Source: Bacilli bacterium | Lineage (GTDB): Bacteria > Bacillota_I > Bacilli_A > ML615J-28 > CAG-698 | Reading direction: 5' to 3' | DNA: 53,013 nucleotides | Assembly: GCA_017962745.1 (NCBI GenBank) | Contig: JAGCUR010000019.1 | Location: forward strand, 1-53,013 | In this document: one piece after another, positions 42,811-50,477 of the stretch | How the letters are laid out: every line of letters starts with the position of its first letter | Position numbering within the stretch: the first letter of the stretch is position 1 | Made by a program: the position numbers and the translations under genes | The notes under the pieces: model-generated | What the model saw: the letters and a program-made list of their open reading frames with translations, nothing else | What the model was told of the DNA's origin: nothing | Database searches by the model: none

Positions 42811-43839
42811 CTAATTCATTAAAACTACGTAATACATTTGTCCGTCAACAATGACAATTGGATAAGTGTTTAACAGTGGAATAGCTGGGTTGAAACCATC
42901 ATGTATAATAGGTATGAAATGAGCAAATTGATGACATAAATTGCATTTATAATATAAATCATTGATTTTTACATAATTATGAGATTCATATATTGAATAA
43001 TTACATGAAGAACAATACTTTCTATGTAAAGATTCATTATGCTTTGCATAACATATAGAATGTGATTCGCTTGTTGGATAATTACAATCGTTAAACATAC
43101 AATGAATTCCATGCTCAGTGTTGTTATAATTATTACTTTCAACAACTTTTAGATGAGGTAGTTTTGTTGTAATAAATGATGAGTACGAACTTGATGAAAA
43201 GCTAGTATGCTTGCCAATAGTAGAGTCATATCCTGTTAAAAGATTTGAATTATAGTATTTATAGTATTTAACATATGCGGCTTCTTCTGCGTAATACGAT
43301 TCATTTCCGTTATGATAATAAACAAAACCTACATCCCACTTTGAAATTACTTCTACCAAATTTGCATCACCAAGGTTTCCAAATGGTGTTCCATCATAAA
43401 CTTCGCAAACTCTTCCAGAGTGTATAATTTTGTCATCTTCATCATAATAAACTATTATTTCGGCGTTATATCTATCAGTTTCGATATATAGATTGTTTTC
43501 TATAAATTCTTCAGGCTGATAAAACCAATATAATTCACCATTAAGATTATTGCTATAAAAGCGCGAATTAACCGATACAAAAAAAGTAAAATAGTGGCAA
43601 TTATACTCTCTCAATCTTGTATTCAAATGAAATATAGGGTTATATTGATTAGTATTTGTGTTAAATGGATCATATACTGTATAACCATTTTCTACTGTCC
43701 CATCAAAATTACCATCATGATCAATTAAATCTACTGTAATATTCCCTTCAGAGTATTGAATATTTGATGCTTTGACAACAATTTTTAGACTACACAATAC
43801 AATTAATTCAAGTACTATTAAAATCATTAATTTTTTCAT
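42811..43839 (-). CDS. Secreted protein with a Cys/His-rich domain (first of cluster)
   Basis: 342 residues with an N-terminal signal helix (residues 3-24). About 200 residues of unknown beta-rich sequence are followed at about 235-305 by a Cys/His domain: HCMFNDCNY, HSICYAKHNESLHRKYCSSC, HNYVKINDLYYKCNLC. The spacing (C-x2-C and C-x4-C pairs with His) suggests zinc-ribbon-like repeats, unusual outside the cell. GGAGG 6 nt before ATG. Function unknown. Confidence 0.72.
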   Translation of the reverse strand: MKKLMILIVLELIVLCSLKIVVKASNIQYSEGNITVDLIDHDGNFDGTVENGYTVYDPFNTNTNQYNPIFHLNTRLREYNCHYFTFFVSVNSRFYSNNLNGELYWFYQPEEFIENNLYIETDRYNAEIIVYYDEDDKIIHSGRVCEVYDGTPFGNLGDANLVEVISKWDVGFVYYHNGNESYYAEEAAYVKYYKYYNSNLLTGYDSTIGKHTSFSSSSYSSFITTKLPHLKVVESNNYNNTEHGIHCMFNDCNYPTSESHSICYAKHNESLHRKYCSSCNYSIYESHNYVKINDLYYKCNLCHQFAHFIPIIHDGFNPAIPLLNTYPIVIVDGQMYYVVLMN

Positions 43840-43884
43840 AGAATTCCTCCAAATATTGCATCAATTAACAAAATCATAAGCATA

Positions 43885-43910
43885 ATTATAAGAAATTAGC
43901 GTTCTTATAA
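43885..43910 (-). promoter_or_regulatory. Promoter -10 overlapped by inverted repeat before the lipoprotein cluster
   Basis: TTATAAGAA-7 nt-TTCTTATAA (43886-43910) is a perfect 9-bp-arm inverted repeat; its left arm covers a TATAAT -10 (43885-43890) on the minus strand. No good -35. Could be a repressor site. Confidence 0.45.
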
Positions 43911-43938
43911 CTAATATATTTTTCACACGCACATTTGC

Positions 43939-44454
43939 CTATTCATTTTTAAAATCTTGATTAATTTTAATGTTCATTATTCTTTCGCATACAATACCAT
44001 TTAATATGCCAGTTATGATACTGGCTAGCATTACAAATGGTAAATATAAAAGAATCCCGCTAGTTTGTAATATTATTAAAGCTACAATAATTTGGCCAAT
44101 TGCGTGAAATGTAGCCCCAATTACGCTAATCACTAATGGTTTTAATTTATTAATATGCATAAACAAAAACATCACTAAAAAGGATAAAGCAGCTCCGCTT
44201 AAACTCATATAAAAAGCAATCGATAAAAATGTACCTTTCAGTAGATTAGCTAGAACTACTCTAAGTAAGTCAACCGTCAATGCTTCATATACTTTATATT
44301 TATATAAACATATAAGGATTACGATATTAGCTAGTCCTAGCTTTACCCCTGGTATACCAATTGATGGGATAAAACTTTCTAAGTAGTTTAATACTATTGC
44401 GATAGCTAATAATAAACTTAAAGTTACATATCTAAGTAGTCTAGTTTTTCTCAT
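43939..44454 (-). CDS. Gx transporter family protein (HepS component I-like)
   Basis: 171 residues, about five helices. LAIAIVLNYLESFIPSIGIP, GVKLGLANIVILICLYKY and LLRVVLANLLKGTF are signature motifs of the Gx/Hpre_diP_synt_I family, an S-component-like transporter commonly encoded with ApbE and NusG-domain-II proteins near Rnf genes. Overlaps the previous gene by 4 bp. The substrate is unknown, possibly a quinone or flavin precursor. Confidence 0.88.
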   Translation of the reverse strand: MRKTRLLRYVTLSLLLAIAIVLNYLESFIPSIGIPGVKLGLANIVILICLYKYKVYEALTVDLLRVVLANLLKGTFLSIAFYMSLSGAALSFLVMFLFMHINKLKPLVISVIGATFHAIGQIIVALIILQTSGILLYLPFVMLASIITGILNGIVCERIMNIKINQDFKNE

Positions 44455-44840
44455 CCGGCCACCACATCGATATCGCTATCGCTACTATTATTACTTATTA
44501 GTTTTATATATAACCCATGATATGCACATATTATGGGCTTGGCAGGAGATGATGAATAACCTTGTGCCATACAAAAACCTGATGGACAGTTATTTTCTAC
44601 CACTTTAATAGCACCTTTTTTAACCATTACTTTAATATTATCACTAATTGCTATTTCTTTTTCAGTAGTTTCTTTATCTAGATCAATGGTAAGTACTAAT
44701 TCACCTTTTAGATATATTTCAGCTTTAACGCTTTTTGTATTGGCTACTGATTCAATAATTATTAAGCTAATTAAAGCTAGAAATAGTAAACTACCGATAA
44801 TTATAAAGTCTAGTAAATGTGTTTTTAGATATGTTTTCAT
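44451..44840 (-). CDS. NusG domain II-containing membrane protein
   Basis: 129 residues: an N-terminal transmembrane helix (about 10-33), then the NusG_II beta domain (AEIYLKGELVLTIDL, IKVMVKKGAIKVVENNCPSG, CMAQGYSSSPAKPIICAYHG). NNCPSG...C and PxxIxCxxH are typical. Known to cluster with Gx transporter, ApbE and Rnf. Probably extracytoplasmic redox-associated; role not established. Confidence 0.9.
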   Translation of the reverse strand: MKTYLKTHLLDFIIIGSLLFLALISLIIIESVANTKSVKAEIYLKGELVLTIDLDKETTEKEIAISDNIKVMVKKGAIKVVENNCPSGFCMAQGYSSSPAKPIICAYHGLYIKLISNNSSDSDIDVVAG

Positions 44841-45853
44841 AAAGTTAATACTCCATTTAGTAACTTACCATCTTTGAAGAAATGAATATGATAATCATAG
44901 TCTAAATTAACTCCATCAAAAAAGCTTAAAGCGTTAGGATTTATCATAAAGAACGTTGATAACAAATCGGTTTTATCAAAGTTGTGCATTGGTGTTACTA
45001 CAACTACAGTATCATATGTATCAGTTGGATAACCTGTCCTTGGATCAATAATGTGATGATATGTTTTACCATTAATCGTAGTTTTTTGTTCTAAGATACT
45101 AGCTGTACCAATAAAACTATTTTTAACATTTTTTAAAACATAATTTGTACCACTTACCCCAACATTAAAGCCTTTACCATTTTCTTTTTCGCCGACTAAA
45201 ATAGTTGATTGACCTAAATCAATCATATATTTTTTGATATCTTTTTCTACTAAATAGTTATGAACGATTGTTGCTACATACCCTTTTGTGATAGCTCCTA
45301 AGTCAAATTGAACTTTAGAATTTTCCTCTACAGTTATTACGCTTGTTGTAGCGCTTGTTGTAGCGCTTGTTGTGACTTCATAATTATATTTGCCATCATT
45401 AATATCTTGCACAATTTGAGTAATTGTATCTTCATTTGGTAATTGTCTATTTTTAATTGCTTCTTTCCATATATTAGTTAATTCACCAATCCCCAACATT
45501 ACTACATCATTAGTCTTGATGTTATTATGGAAGAATGCATCAACATCTTTAGGAACGCGTAAAATTGATGCTAGATCATTACTAATTTCAATTTCTGTTT
45601 GTCCACTTTTGATACTATCGTTAATCGACTTTACATTAGTCATTCCTTCGTATGTATGATATGCATCAGTTAGTTTATGATAATAATTTAGTATATCTAC
45701 AATATCATCTACATTGGCTTCATCACCTTCATATAAGTTAATAGTTACGGTTGTATCAAAAACGAAAATTGTCTTTGTAAATCCTTTACTTTTTGCACAT
45801 CCAAAAAGTGAAAAAAACGATAAAAATAAGATAAATATTAAGACCTTTTTCAT
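44837..45853 (-). CDS. apbE: FAD:protein FMN transferase (ApbE), lipoprotein
   Basis: 338 residues with lipoprotein signal MKKVLIFILFLSFFSLFGC. ApbE motifs: VQFDLGAITKGYVA, MIDLGQSTILVG, YHHIIDPRTGYPTD and DLLSTFFM. It attaches FMN to threonines of RnfG and RnfD, both encoded upstream at 48.9-50.5 kb. A 12-bp tandem repeat adds TTSATTSATTS before the DLGA motif. First gene of apbE-nusG_II-Gx (4-bp overlaps). Confidence 0.95.
   Translation of the reverse strand: MKKVLIFILFLSFFSLFGCAKSKGFTKTIFVFDTTVTINLYEGDEANVDDIVDILNYYHKLTDAYHTYEGMTNVKSINDSIKSGQTEIEISNDLASILRVPKDVDAFFHNNIKTNDVVMLGIGELTNIWKEAIKNRQLPNEDTITQIVQDINDGKYNYEVTTSATTSATTSVITVEENSKVQFDLGAITKGYVATIVHNYLVEKDIKKYMIDLGQSTILVGEKENGKGFNVGVSGTNYVLKNVKNSFIGTASILEQKTTINGKTYHHIIDPRTGYPTDTYDTVVVVTPMHNFDKTDLLSTFFMINPNALSFFDGVNLDYDYHIHFFKDGKLLNGVLTL
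45341..45376 (-). repeat. 12-bp tandem repeat in apbE
   Basis: The unit GCTTGTTGTAGC is repeated exactly at 45341-45352 and 45353-45364, with a third imperfect copy to 45376. It keeps the reading frame and encodes Ala-Thr-Thr-Ser units in a surface loop. Copy number could vary. Confidence 0.85.
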
Positions 45854-45860
45854 ATGCCAC

Positions 45861-47042
45861 CTACATCACTTGAATGACAGCTACTTTTAGATAAAGAGCT
45901 TCATCCATATTTAGTAAACTAGCATGGTCTTTGCCTTGGAAGCTTAAATTAATTAGCTTTGCTTTTTTGTTGGCATGACTAATAGCCTCATTAATCATCT
46001 TTAAAAATAGCGGCATCGTTAGATGTTGAGAACAAGAACATGTAATCAAATATCCACCTTTGTTAACTAGTTTTAAACCTAACGTGTTGATATCTAAATA
46101 ACCTTTATATCCTTCTTTAACAGTATCAATTGATTTAGTAAAAGCAGGTGGATCTAGTATCACTACATCAAACTTATCGCCTTTTTCTTTATAATCTCTT
46201 AGGGCTTTAAAGACATCGATACATATCGGATTAATATTAGTAAAGTTATTAAGTTTAGCATTCTTTTTTACTTCTTCAATAGCGCGCTCTGATATATCTA
46301 AGCTATATATCTCTTTAGCGCCATATTTAGCTGCACAAAGTGAAAAGCCACCAACATTACAAAAACAATCTAAAACTACTTTATCCTTAGCATAATATTT
46401 AAGCATATCGCGGTTAGCTTGTTGATCTAGAAAATATCCAGTTTTTTGACCATTAATGATATCTACATTAATCAAAAGACCATTTTCTTTAATCGTAACA
46501 GCTTCAGGTACCACTCCATATAATAAGCCTTTAACTTCTTTTAAGCCTTCTTTAGCCCTTACAGATACATCGCTTCTTTCATAGATACCAGCAGGTTTAA
46601 AGATATCTACTAAGATATCTATAATCATATCTTTTCTTGCGTCCATTCCAAGTGTTAAAAATTGGCATGATAAGTAATTATCGTATTTATCGATAACTAA
46701 CCCTGGCAAGTTATCACTTTCCGAAAAGATTACGCGGTATGAATTAGAATAACCTAAAGATAATCTATTATCGTTAGCTTGTTTTATTAAAGAGTAAAAG
46801 TAATCATAGCCATAGTCGTCTTCGCATTTTTCTAGATTTGTAACTTCTAACATCCTAACAATAATCTTCGATGCATGATTAATATAACCATAGCCTATAA
46901 TATCGCCATTAAATGATAAAACTTTACAAATACTACCTTGCTTATCTTTACCAGTAATCTTGCTTACTTCGTTAGCATAGATCCAAGGATAGAATGCTTT
47001 TATTCTTTTTTCTTCATTTTGTTTTAGTATTACATTATACAT
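45861..47042 (-). CDS. rlmI: 23S rRNA (cytosine-C5) methyltransferase, RlmI family
   Basis: 393 residues: an N-terminal PUA domain (HASKIIVRML region), EARL-like fold, then a SAM methyltransferase with VLDCFCNVGGFSLCAAKYGA (motif I), YSLDIS, VVILDPPAFTKS and LITCSCSQHL. RlmI methylates C1962 of 23S rRNA; the Bacillota orthologue's target may differ. Extended -10 promoter TGTTATAAT upstream (47060-47065). It lies 7 bp before apbE and may drive the apbE operon. Confidence 0.92.
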   Translation of the reverse strand: MYNVILKQNEEKRIKAFYPWIYANEVSKITGKDKQGSICKVLSFNGDIIGYGYINHASKIIVRMLEVTNLEKCEDDYGYDYFYSLIKQANDNRLSLGYSNSYRVIFSESDNLPGLVIDKYDNYLSCQFLTLGMDARKDMIIDILVDIFKPAGIYERSDVSVRAKEGLKEVKGLLYGVVPEAVTIKENGLLINVDIINGQKTGYFLDQQANRDMLKYYAKDKVVLDCFCNVGGFSLCAAKYGAKEIYSLDISERAIEEVKKNAKLNNFTNINPICIDVFKALRDYKEKGDKFDVVILDPPAFTKSIDTVKEGYKGYLDINTLGLKLVNKGGYLITCSCSQHLTMPLFLKMINEAISHANKKAKLINLSFQGKDHASLLNMDEALYLKVAVIQVM

Positions 47043-47059
47043 ATTGCTACCTCGAATAA

Positions 47060-47065
47060 ATTATA
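47060..47065 (-). promoter_or_regulatory. Extended -10 promoter of rlmI-apbE operon
   Basis: TATAAT preceded by TG (TGTTATAAT) on the minus strand, about 18 bp before ATG. The -35 region falls in the rnfB terminator. Confidence 0.6.
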
Positions 47066-47068
47066 ACA

Positions 47069-47102
47069 TAAAAAAGTGCTGTAATAAATACAGCACTTTA
47101 TG
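47069..47102 (-). terminator. Terminator of the rnf operon
   Basis: AAAGTGCTGTA / TACAGCACTTT stem with a short loop and six T residues on the minus strand, 2 bp after the rnfB stop. Confidence 0.92.
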
Positions 47103-47103
47103 A

Positions 47104-47424
47104 TTATATTTTAATATTTACTGGAGTACCATCATCATTTGGATGATCTTTTAAGTATTCAAGGATTGGGTTATACGTAGTTTCTAATTTACCAGGACGG
47201 CATTTAGATAAGTTTCCAGCTTCTCCTTTTACAATAGCAGCCGCAAATCCTTTACATCCAGCATATCCACAGCTTCCGCAGTTCGCATTAGGAAGCATCT
47301 TTGCAACTTCTTCAATACGATTATCTTCTTTAACGTAAAATATTTTATTAGCGATAGCAAGTCCAAACCCAAATAATAAGCCAAGGCCAGCTAAAACGAT
47401 AAAAGCCCATAAAATTGGAAGCAT
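47104..47424 (-). CDS. rnfB: Shortened RnfB: membrane anchor and single Fe-S domain only
   Basis: 106 residues: a transmembrane helix (about 5-28), IEEVAKMLPNANCGSCGYAG as the RnfB Fe-S domain start, and cysteines spaced C-x2-C-x4-C-x17-C. Canonical RnfB continues with two or more ferredoxin-type [4Fe-4S] domains and is usually about 200-330 residues; here the protein stops about 30 residues after the last Cys, and a strong terminator follows, so the shortness is not a sequencing break inside the gene. The ferredoxin-facing domain must be absent or supplied by another protein. TAATG overlap with the 61-aa gene upstream. Confidence 0.88.
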   Translation of the reverse strand: MLPILWAFIVLAGLGLLFGFGLAIANKIFYVKEDNRIEEVAKMLPNANCGSCGYAGCKGFAAAIVKGEAGNLSKCRPGKLETTYNPILEYLKDHPNDDGTPVNIKI

Positions 47425-47609
47425 TATTTTTCCTCCTTTTTACGTAGTGTGCATGCCATATTTTGGCAAGCAGCACATTTTGATGCATCGATTTTTAATT
47501 CTTCGCATTCTTTAGGGATTGGGGTCTTTTTGTTTAAGATATAACTTACAAAAAACACCGCAATTAATAACCCGATAGCAACGATTGCTATGATTAATTC
47601 TTTTGTCAT
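47424..47609 (-). CDS. Small membrane cysteine protein of the rnf operon
   Basis: 61 residues: one transmembrane helix (about 4-25), then CEELKIDASKCAACQNMACT. The four cysteines are C-x9-C-x2-C-x4-C; the last three repeat the C-x2-C-x4-C spacing of RnfB, so a second [4Fe-4S] site is plausible. It overlaps rnfA by 4 bp (ATGA) and rnfB by 1 bp, so it is translated with the complex. Not a canonical Rnf subunit. It also resembles in architecture small FeoB-associated Cys-rich proteins, but no feoB is near. Confidence 0.8.
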   Translation of the reverse strand: MTKELIIAIVAIGLLIAVFFVSYILNKKTPIPKECEELKIDASKCAACQNMACTLRKKEEK

Positions 47610-48187
47610 TTAATTAATCCTGTAAACCCTACAAATGCTAAGCTCATTAAAGCCGCTGTAATTAAGGCAATTGGAATACCTTTTAAGCATTTAGGAACAT
47701 TACTTGCTTCTAAGCGAACACGAATGCAAGAGAATGCAAAGATTATAATTAAGAAGCCTACACTTGTACCAATTGCATTAGCCATACTCATGCCAAATGT
47801 TAAGTTGGTGTCAGTATTACCTTGTGCAACACCTAATACTGCACAGTTTGTAGTAATTAATGGTAGGTATACGCCCAGTGATGCATATAGTGAAGGGCTA
47901 TATTTCTTTAGAAACATTTCAATTAATTGAACTAATGATGCAATAACTAATATATATGTAATTGTATCCATAAAAGCGATATTTGCTGGTACTAAAATAT
48001 AGTGATATATTGGCCAACAAATTGCGCTAGCGATAACTATTACAAATATAACAGCTAGGCCCATTGATAAAGCTTCATTAGACTTTTTCGAGACACCTAA
48101 AAATGGACAAATACCATAGAAACGATATAAAACTACGTTTTGGATTAACATGGCATTAATGATTGCTAATATAAATGCTACGACCAT
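47606..48187 (-). CDS. rnfA: Rnf complex subunit A
   Basis: 193 residues, six transmembrane helices. AMLIQNVVLYRFYGICPFLG, TNCAVLGVA and MANAIGTSVGF are RnfA/NqrE motifs; CPFLG and TNCAVLG contain the cysteines that hold the intramembrane [2Fe-2S] cluster with RnfE. The start is ATG 48187, with AGGAGG 6 nt upstream; an in-frame TTG at 48214 is inside rnfE and before that site. Confidence 0.95.
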   Translation of the reverse strand: MVVAFILAIINAMLIQNVVLYRFYGICPFLGVSKKSNEALSMGLAVIFVIVIASAICWPIYHYILVPANIAFMDTITYILVIASLVQLIEMFLKKYSPSLYASLGVYLPLITTNCAVLGVAQGNTDTNLTFGMSMANAIGTSVGFLIIIFAFSCIRVRLEASNVPKCLKGIPIALITAALMSLAFVGFTGLIK

Positions 48188-48188
48188 T

Positions 48189-48893
48189 TTATGCCTCCTT
48201 TGCTTCGCTAGCAAGTTTTGCTAGTTTTTCTTTTTCTATTTTTGCTTTAACACGTTCTAAATTAGCTTTTTTATTGGCATGATATGCAAGTATTGCTAAG
48301 ATTACACCTAATACTAAGAATGCACCTGCTGGCATTGTGAAGATACTCATAGCAAATTTTTCAAGTGGCGTAAAGCTTACATATGGTAAGAATGTAAAGA
48401 TTTCCCCAAATGTTAAGCCACCGGTACCAAGTACTTCGCGGACAAAGGCCATAATAACTAAAGCTAAAGTATAACCAATTCCCATACCGATGCCATCTAG
48501 TAAGCTAGCTCCGACACTATTTTTAGATGCAAATGCTTCAGCTCTACCTAAAACTATACAGTTAACAACGATTAGGGAAATAAATACTCCTAAAGTTGAA
48601 TATAGTTCTGGTAAGAATGCTTCAGATAACATCTTAACAATCGTTACGAATGTAGCGATGATTACGATATAACAAGGAATCTTAATTTGTGATGGTATTA
48701 TTTTTCGAAGTAGTGATATAACTACATTTGATCCAATTAATACAAATGCGAATAGAAAGCCCATACCAATAGCACCTTCAAGTGAAGTAGTAGTAGCAAG
48801 TGAAGGACATGTACCAAGTAGTAATACAAATAGTGGGTTTTCTTTAATAATACCTTTAGTTAATTCATATAATTTACGAGGTTTATTTTCCAT
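48189..48893 (-). CDS. rnfE: Rnf complex subunit E
   Basis: 234 residues, six transmembrane helices. NPLFVLLLGTCPSLATTTSL and VNCIVLGRAEAFASKN are the RnfE/NqrD signatures with the two cluster cysteines. The C-terminal 30 residues are charged (KKANLERVKAKIEKEKLAKL) and cytoplasmic. TAATG overlap with rnfG. Confidence 0.95.
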   Translation of the reverse strand: MENKPRKLYELTKGIIKENPLFVLLLGTCPSLATTTSLEGAIGMGFLFAFVLIGSNVVISLLRKIIPSQIKIPCYIVIIATFVTIVKMLSEAFLPELYSTLGVFISLIVVNCIVLGRAEAFASKNSVGASLLDGIGMGIGYTLALVIMAFVREVLGTGGLTFGEIFTFLPYVSFTPLEKFAMSIFTMPAGAFLVLGVILAILAYHANKKANLERVKAKIEKEKLAKLASEAKEA

Positions 48894-49402
48894 TAGTTGG
48901 CTCCTCCTTTATAATCATTAACTGCAATTAATACTAATTCTTTAACTAGAGTTGCTCCAAATGTAGCACCGCACTTAACATCTACGTTATCCACATCAGC
49001 GGTAGCCCCATTATTATATGTAGACTTAACGTGATTTTTAACTTTAGATGCAAATGATTGCGTGTTTTCGGTTAATACTACTTTTTCAGCCGATCCATCT
49101 AAGTTGATACCAACTAGCAAGCTGATATTACCATATGAGTTTTTACCATTAAGTGAATAAATATATCCTTTAACAGTATCGCCATCTTTAGCAACCCATT
49201 TCTTTTCAATAGCGCTATCGGCGCCATTTAATTCTACTTCTTCATAAGTTAAGCCTGGATATATTTCACTACATGCTTTGTTCTGCGCTTCAATTTTATT
49301 CTTTTCAATAATTGGCGCTGTAAAGTAATTAATAAATGCGATTAATACCGCACATAGTCCGCAAATTATACATAACACGATAGCAGTTTTAAAATACTTC
49401 AT
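48893..49402 (-). CDS. rnfG: Rnf complex subunit G (covalent FMN)
   Basis: 169 residues: one transmembrane helix (about 7-28) and an extracytoplasmic FMN-binding domain. The flavinylation region reads VKCGATFGATLVKEL; the conserved GAT occurs twice, and the threonine in FGATL is the likely FMN site in place of the usual SGAT. VVLTENTQSFASKVKNH is also family-like. ApbE encoded at 44.8-45.9 kb would attach FMN. Confidence 0.93.
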   Translation of the reverse strand: MKYFKTAIVLCIICGLCAVLIAFINYFTAPIIEKNKIEAQNKACSEIYPGLTYEEVELNGADSAIEKKWVAKDGDTVKGYIYSLNGKNSYGNISLLVGINLDGSAEKVVLTENTQSFASKVKNHVKSTYNNGATADVDNVDVKCGATFGATLVKELVLIAVNDYKGGAN

Positions 49403-49412
49403 TTTAGACCTC

Positions 49413-50474
49413 CTAAAGTGCTAGTAGGATAATCACTACTATTGCTAGTAAGATTACACCTAATGCGATAAATTGTTTGTAATTATATTTAGGACTACTC
49501 CATTTATAATAATCAATTACGGGAACAAACATATTCATAATTAGAATAGCGAATGCTACGCCTTCAGGAAAGGCACCAAATAGTCTAACTAAAACAGCAA
49601 TGGAAGCAACTAATGCACCATATAAAATCCTACCAAACTTTGTAGTAGGACTAGTAACTGGATCAGTTACCATAAATACGGCACCAAAGATTAGTCCACC
49701 TGATAATAATTGATATAACATGATATTAATTGCGCTAGCGCTATCTACTTTTAAGCCAGCAATTAACATTAAGCCAGCAAATGTAATGATTGTAGATAAC
49801 ATTGCTCTAATATCAGCTGATTTACGAACTAATAAATACACGCCACCTACGATGATAGCGATTTTTCCGCCTTCACCCATAGCGCCTGGAACTGTACCGA
49901 TTAATAAATCTAACAATTTATAATTAGAAATATTTGCGATATTACCATTTACGTGAGCAAGTGGTGTTCCACCTGCTACGATATCTACAAATCTAGAACT
50001 CTTTGGTGTTAACTCAAAACAAATACTAGCCGCTACCCTTCCTAGGGCTGCTGGGTTAAAGATATTTGAACCTAAGCCACCAAATACTAATTTGCCAATA
50101 ACAATACCAAATAAAGCACCAACGATTACTACCCATACACTTGTTCCTGCTGGCATAATTAGTGAATAAATTATGGCACTAATTAATGGTGATAAGAAGT
50201 TATTAATTGTGTAGTGACTAAATGCCTCTTTTAGTTTTTCTTTAAATGTTAGTTTAGCACCATTGTATTCAGGTTTATTAGTTAAGAATACAAATACAGC
50301 TTCACTTGCAAGCATTATAGCAATTGATATTAATAATACATATATTGCACTCCATCCATACATTACACATGAAAATATAGTAATTGGACTTAGGGCAATA
50401 ACTACATCAAGCATCATGCGCTTGACGTCTGCTTTACGACGAATATAAGGAGCACTTTCTTTAATTAATTTCAT
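49413..50474 (-). CDS. rnfD: Rnf complex subunit D (covalent FMN)
   Basis: 353 residues, about nine transmembrane helices. FGGLGSNIFNPAALGRVAAS is the NQR2/RnfD signature. The flavinylation motif reads DIVAGGTPLAHVN, where the Thr of GGTPLA replaces the more common GATPL; the accepting threonine is kept. Also YQLLSGGLIFGAVFMVTDPV with TSPTTKFGR. Ten bp before rnfG. Confidence 0.95.
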   Translation of the reverse strand: MKLIKESAPYIRRKADVKRMMLDVVIALSPITIFSCVMYGWSAIYVLLISIAIMLASEAVFVFLTNKPEYNGAKLTFKEKLKEAFSHYTINNFLSPLISAIIYSLIMPAGTSVWVVIVGALFGIVIGKLVFGGLGSNIFNPAALGRVAASICFELTPKSSRFVDIVAGGTPLAHVNGNIANISNYKLLDLLIGTVPGAMGEGGKIAIIVGGVYLLVRKSADIRAMLSTIITFAGLMLIAGLKVDSASAINIMLYQLLSGGLIFGAVFMVTDPVTSPTTKFGRILYGALVASIAVLVRLFGAFPEGVAFAILIMNMFVPVIDYYKWSSPKYNYKQFIALGVILLAIVVIILLAL

Positions 50475-50477
50475 AGT

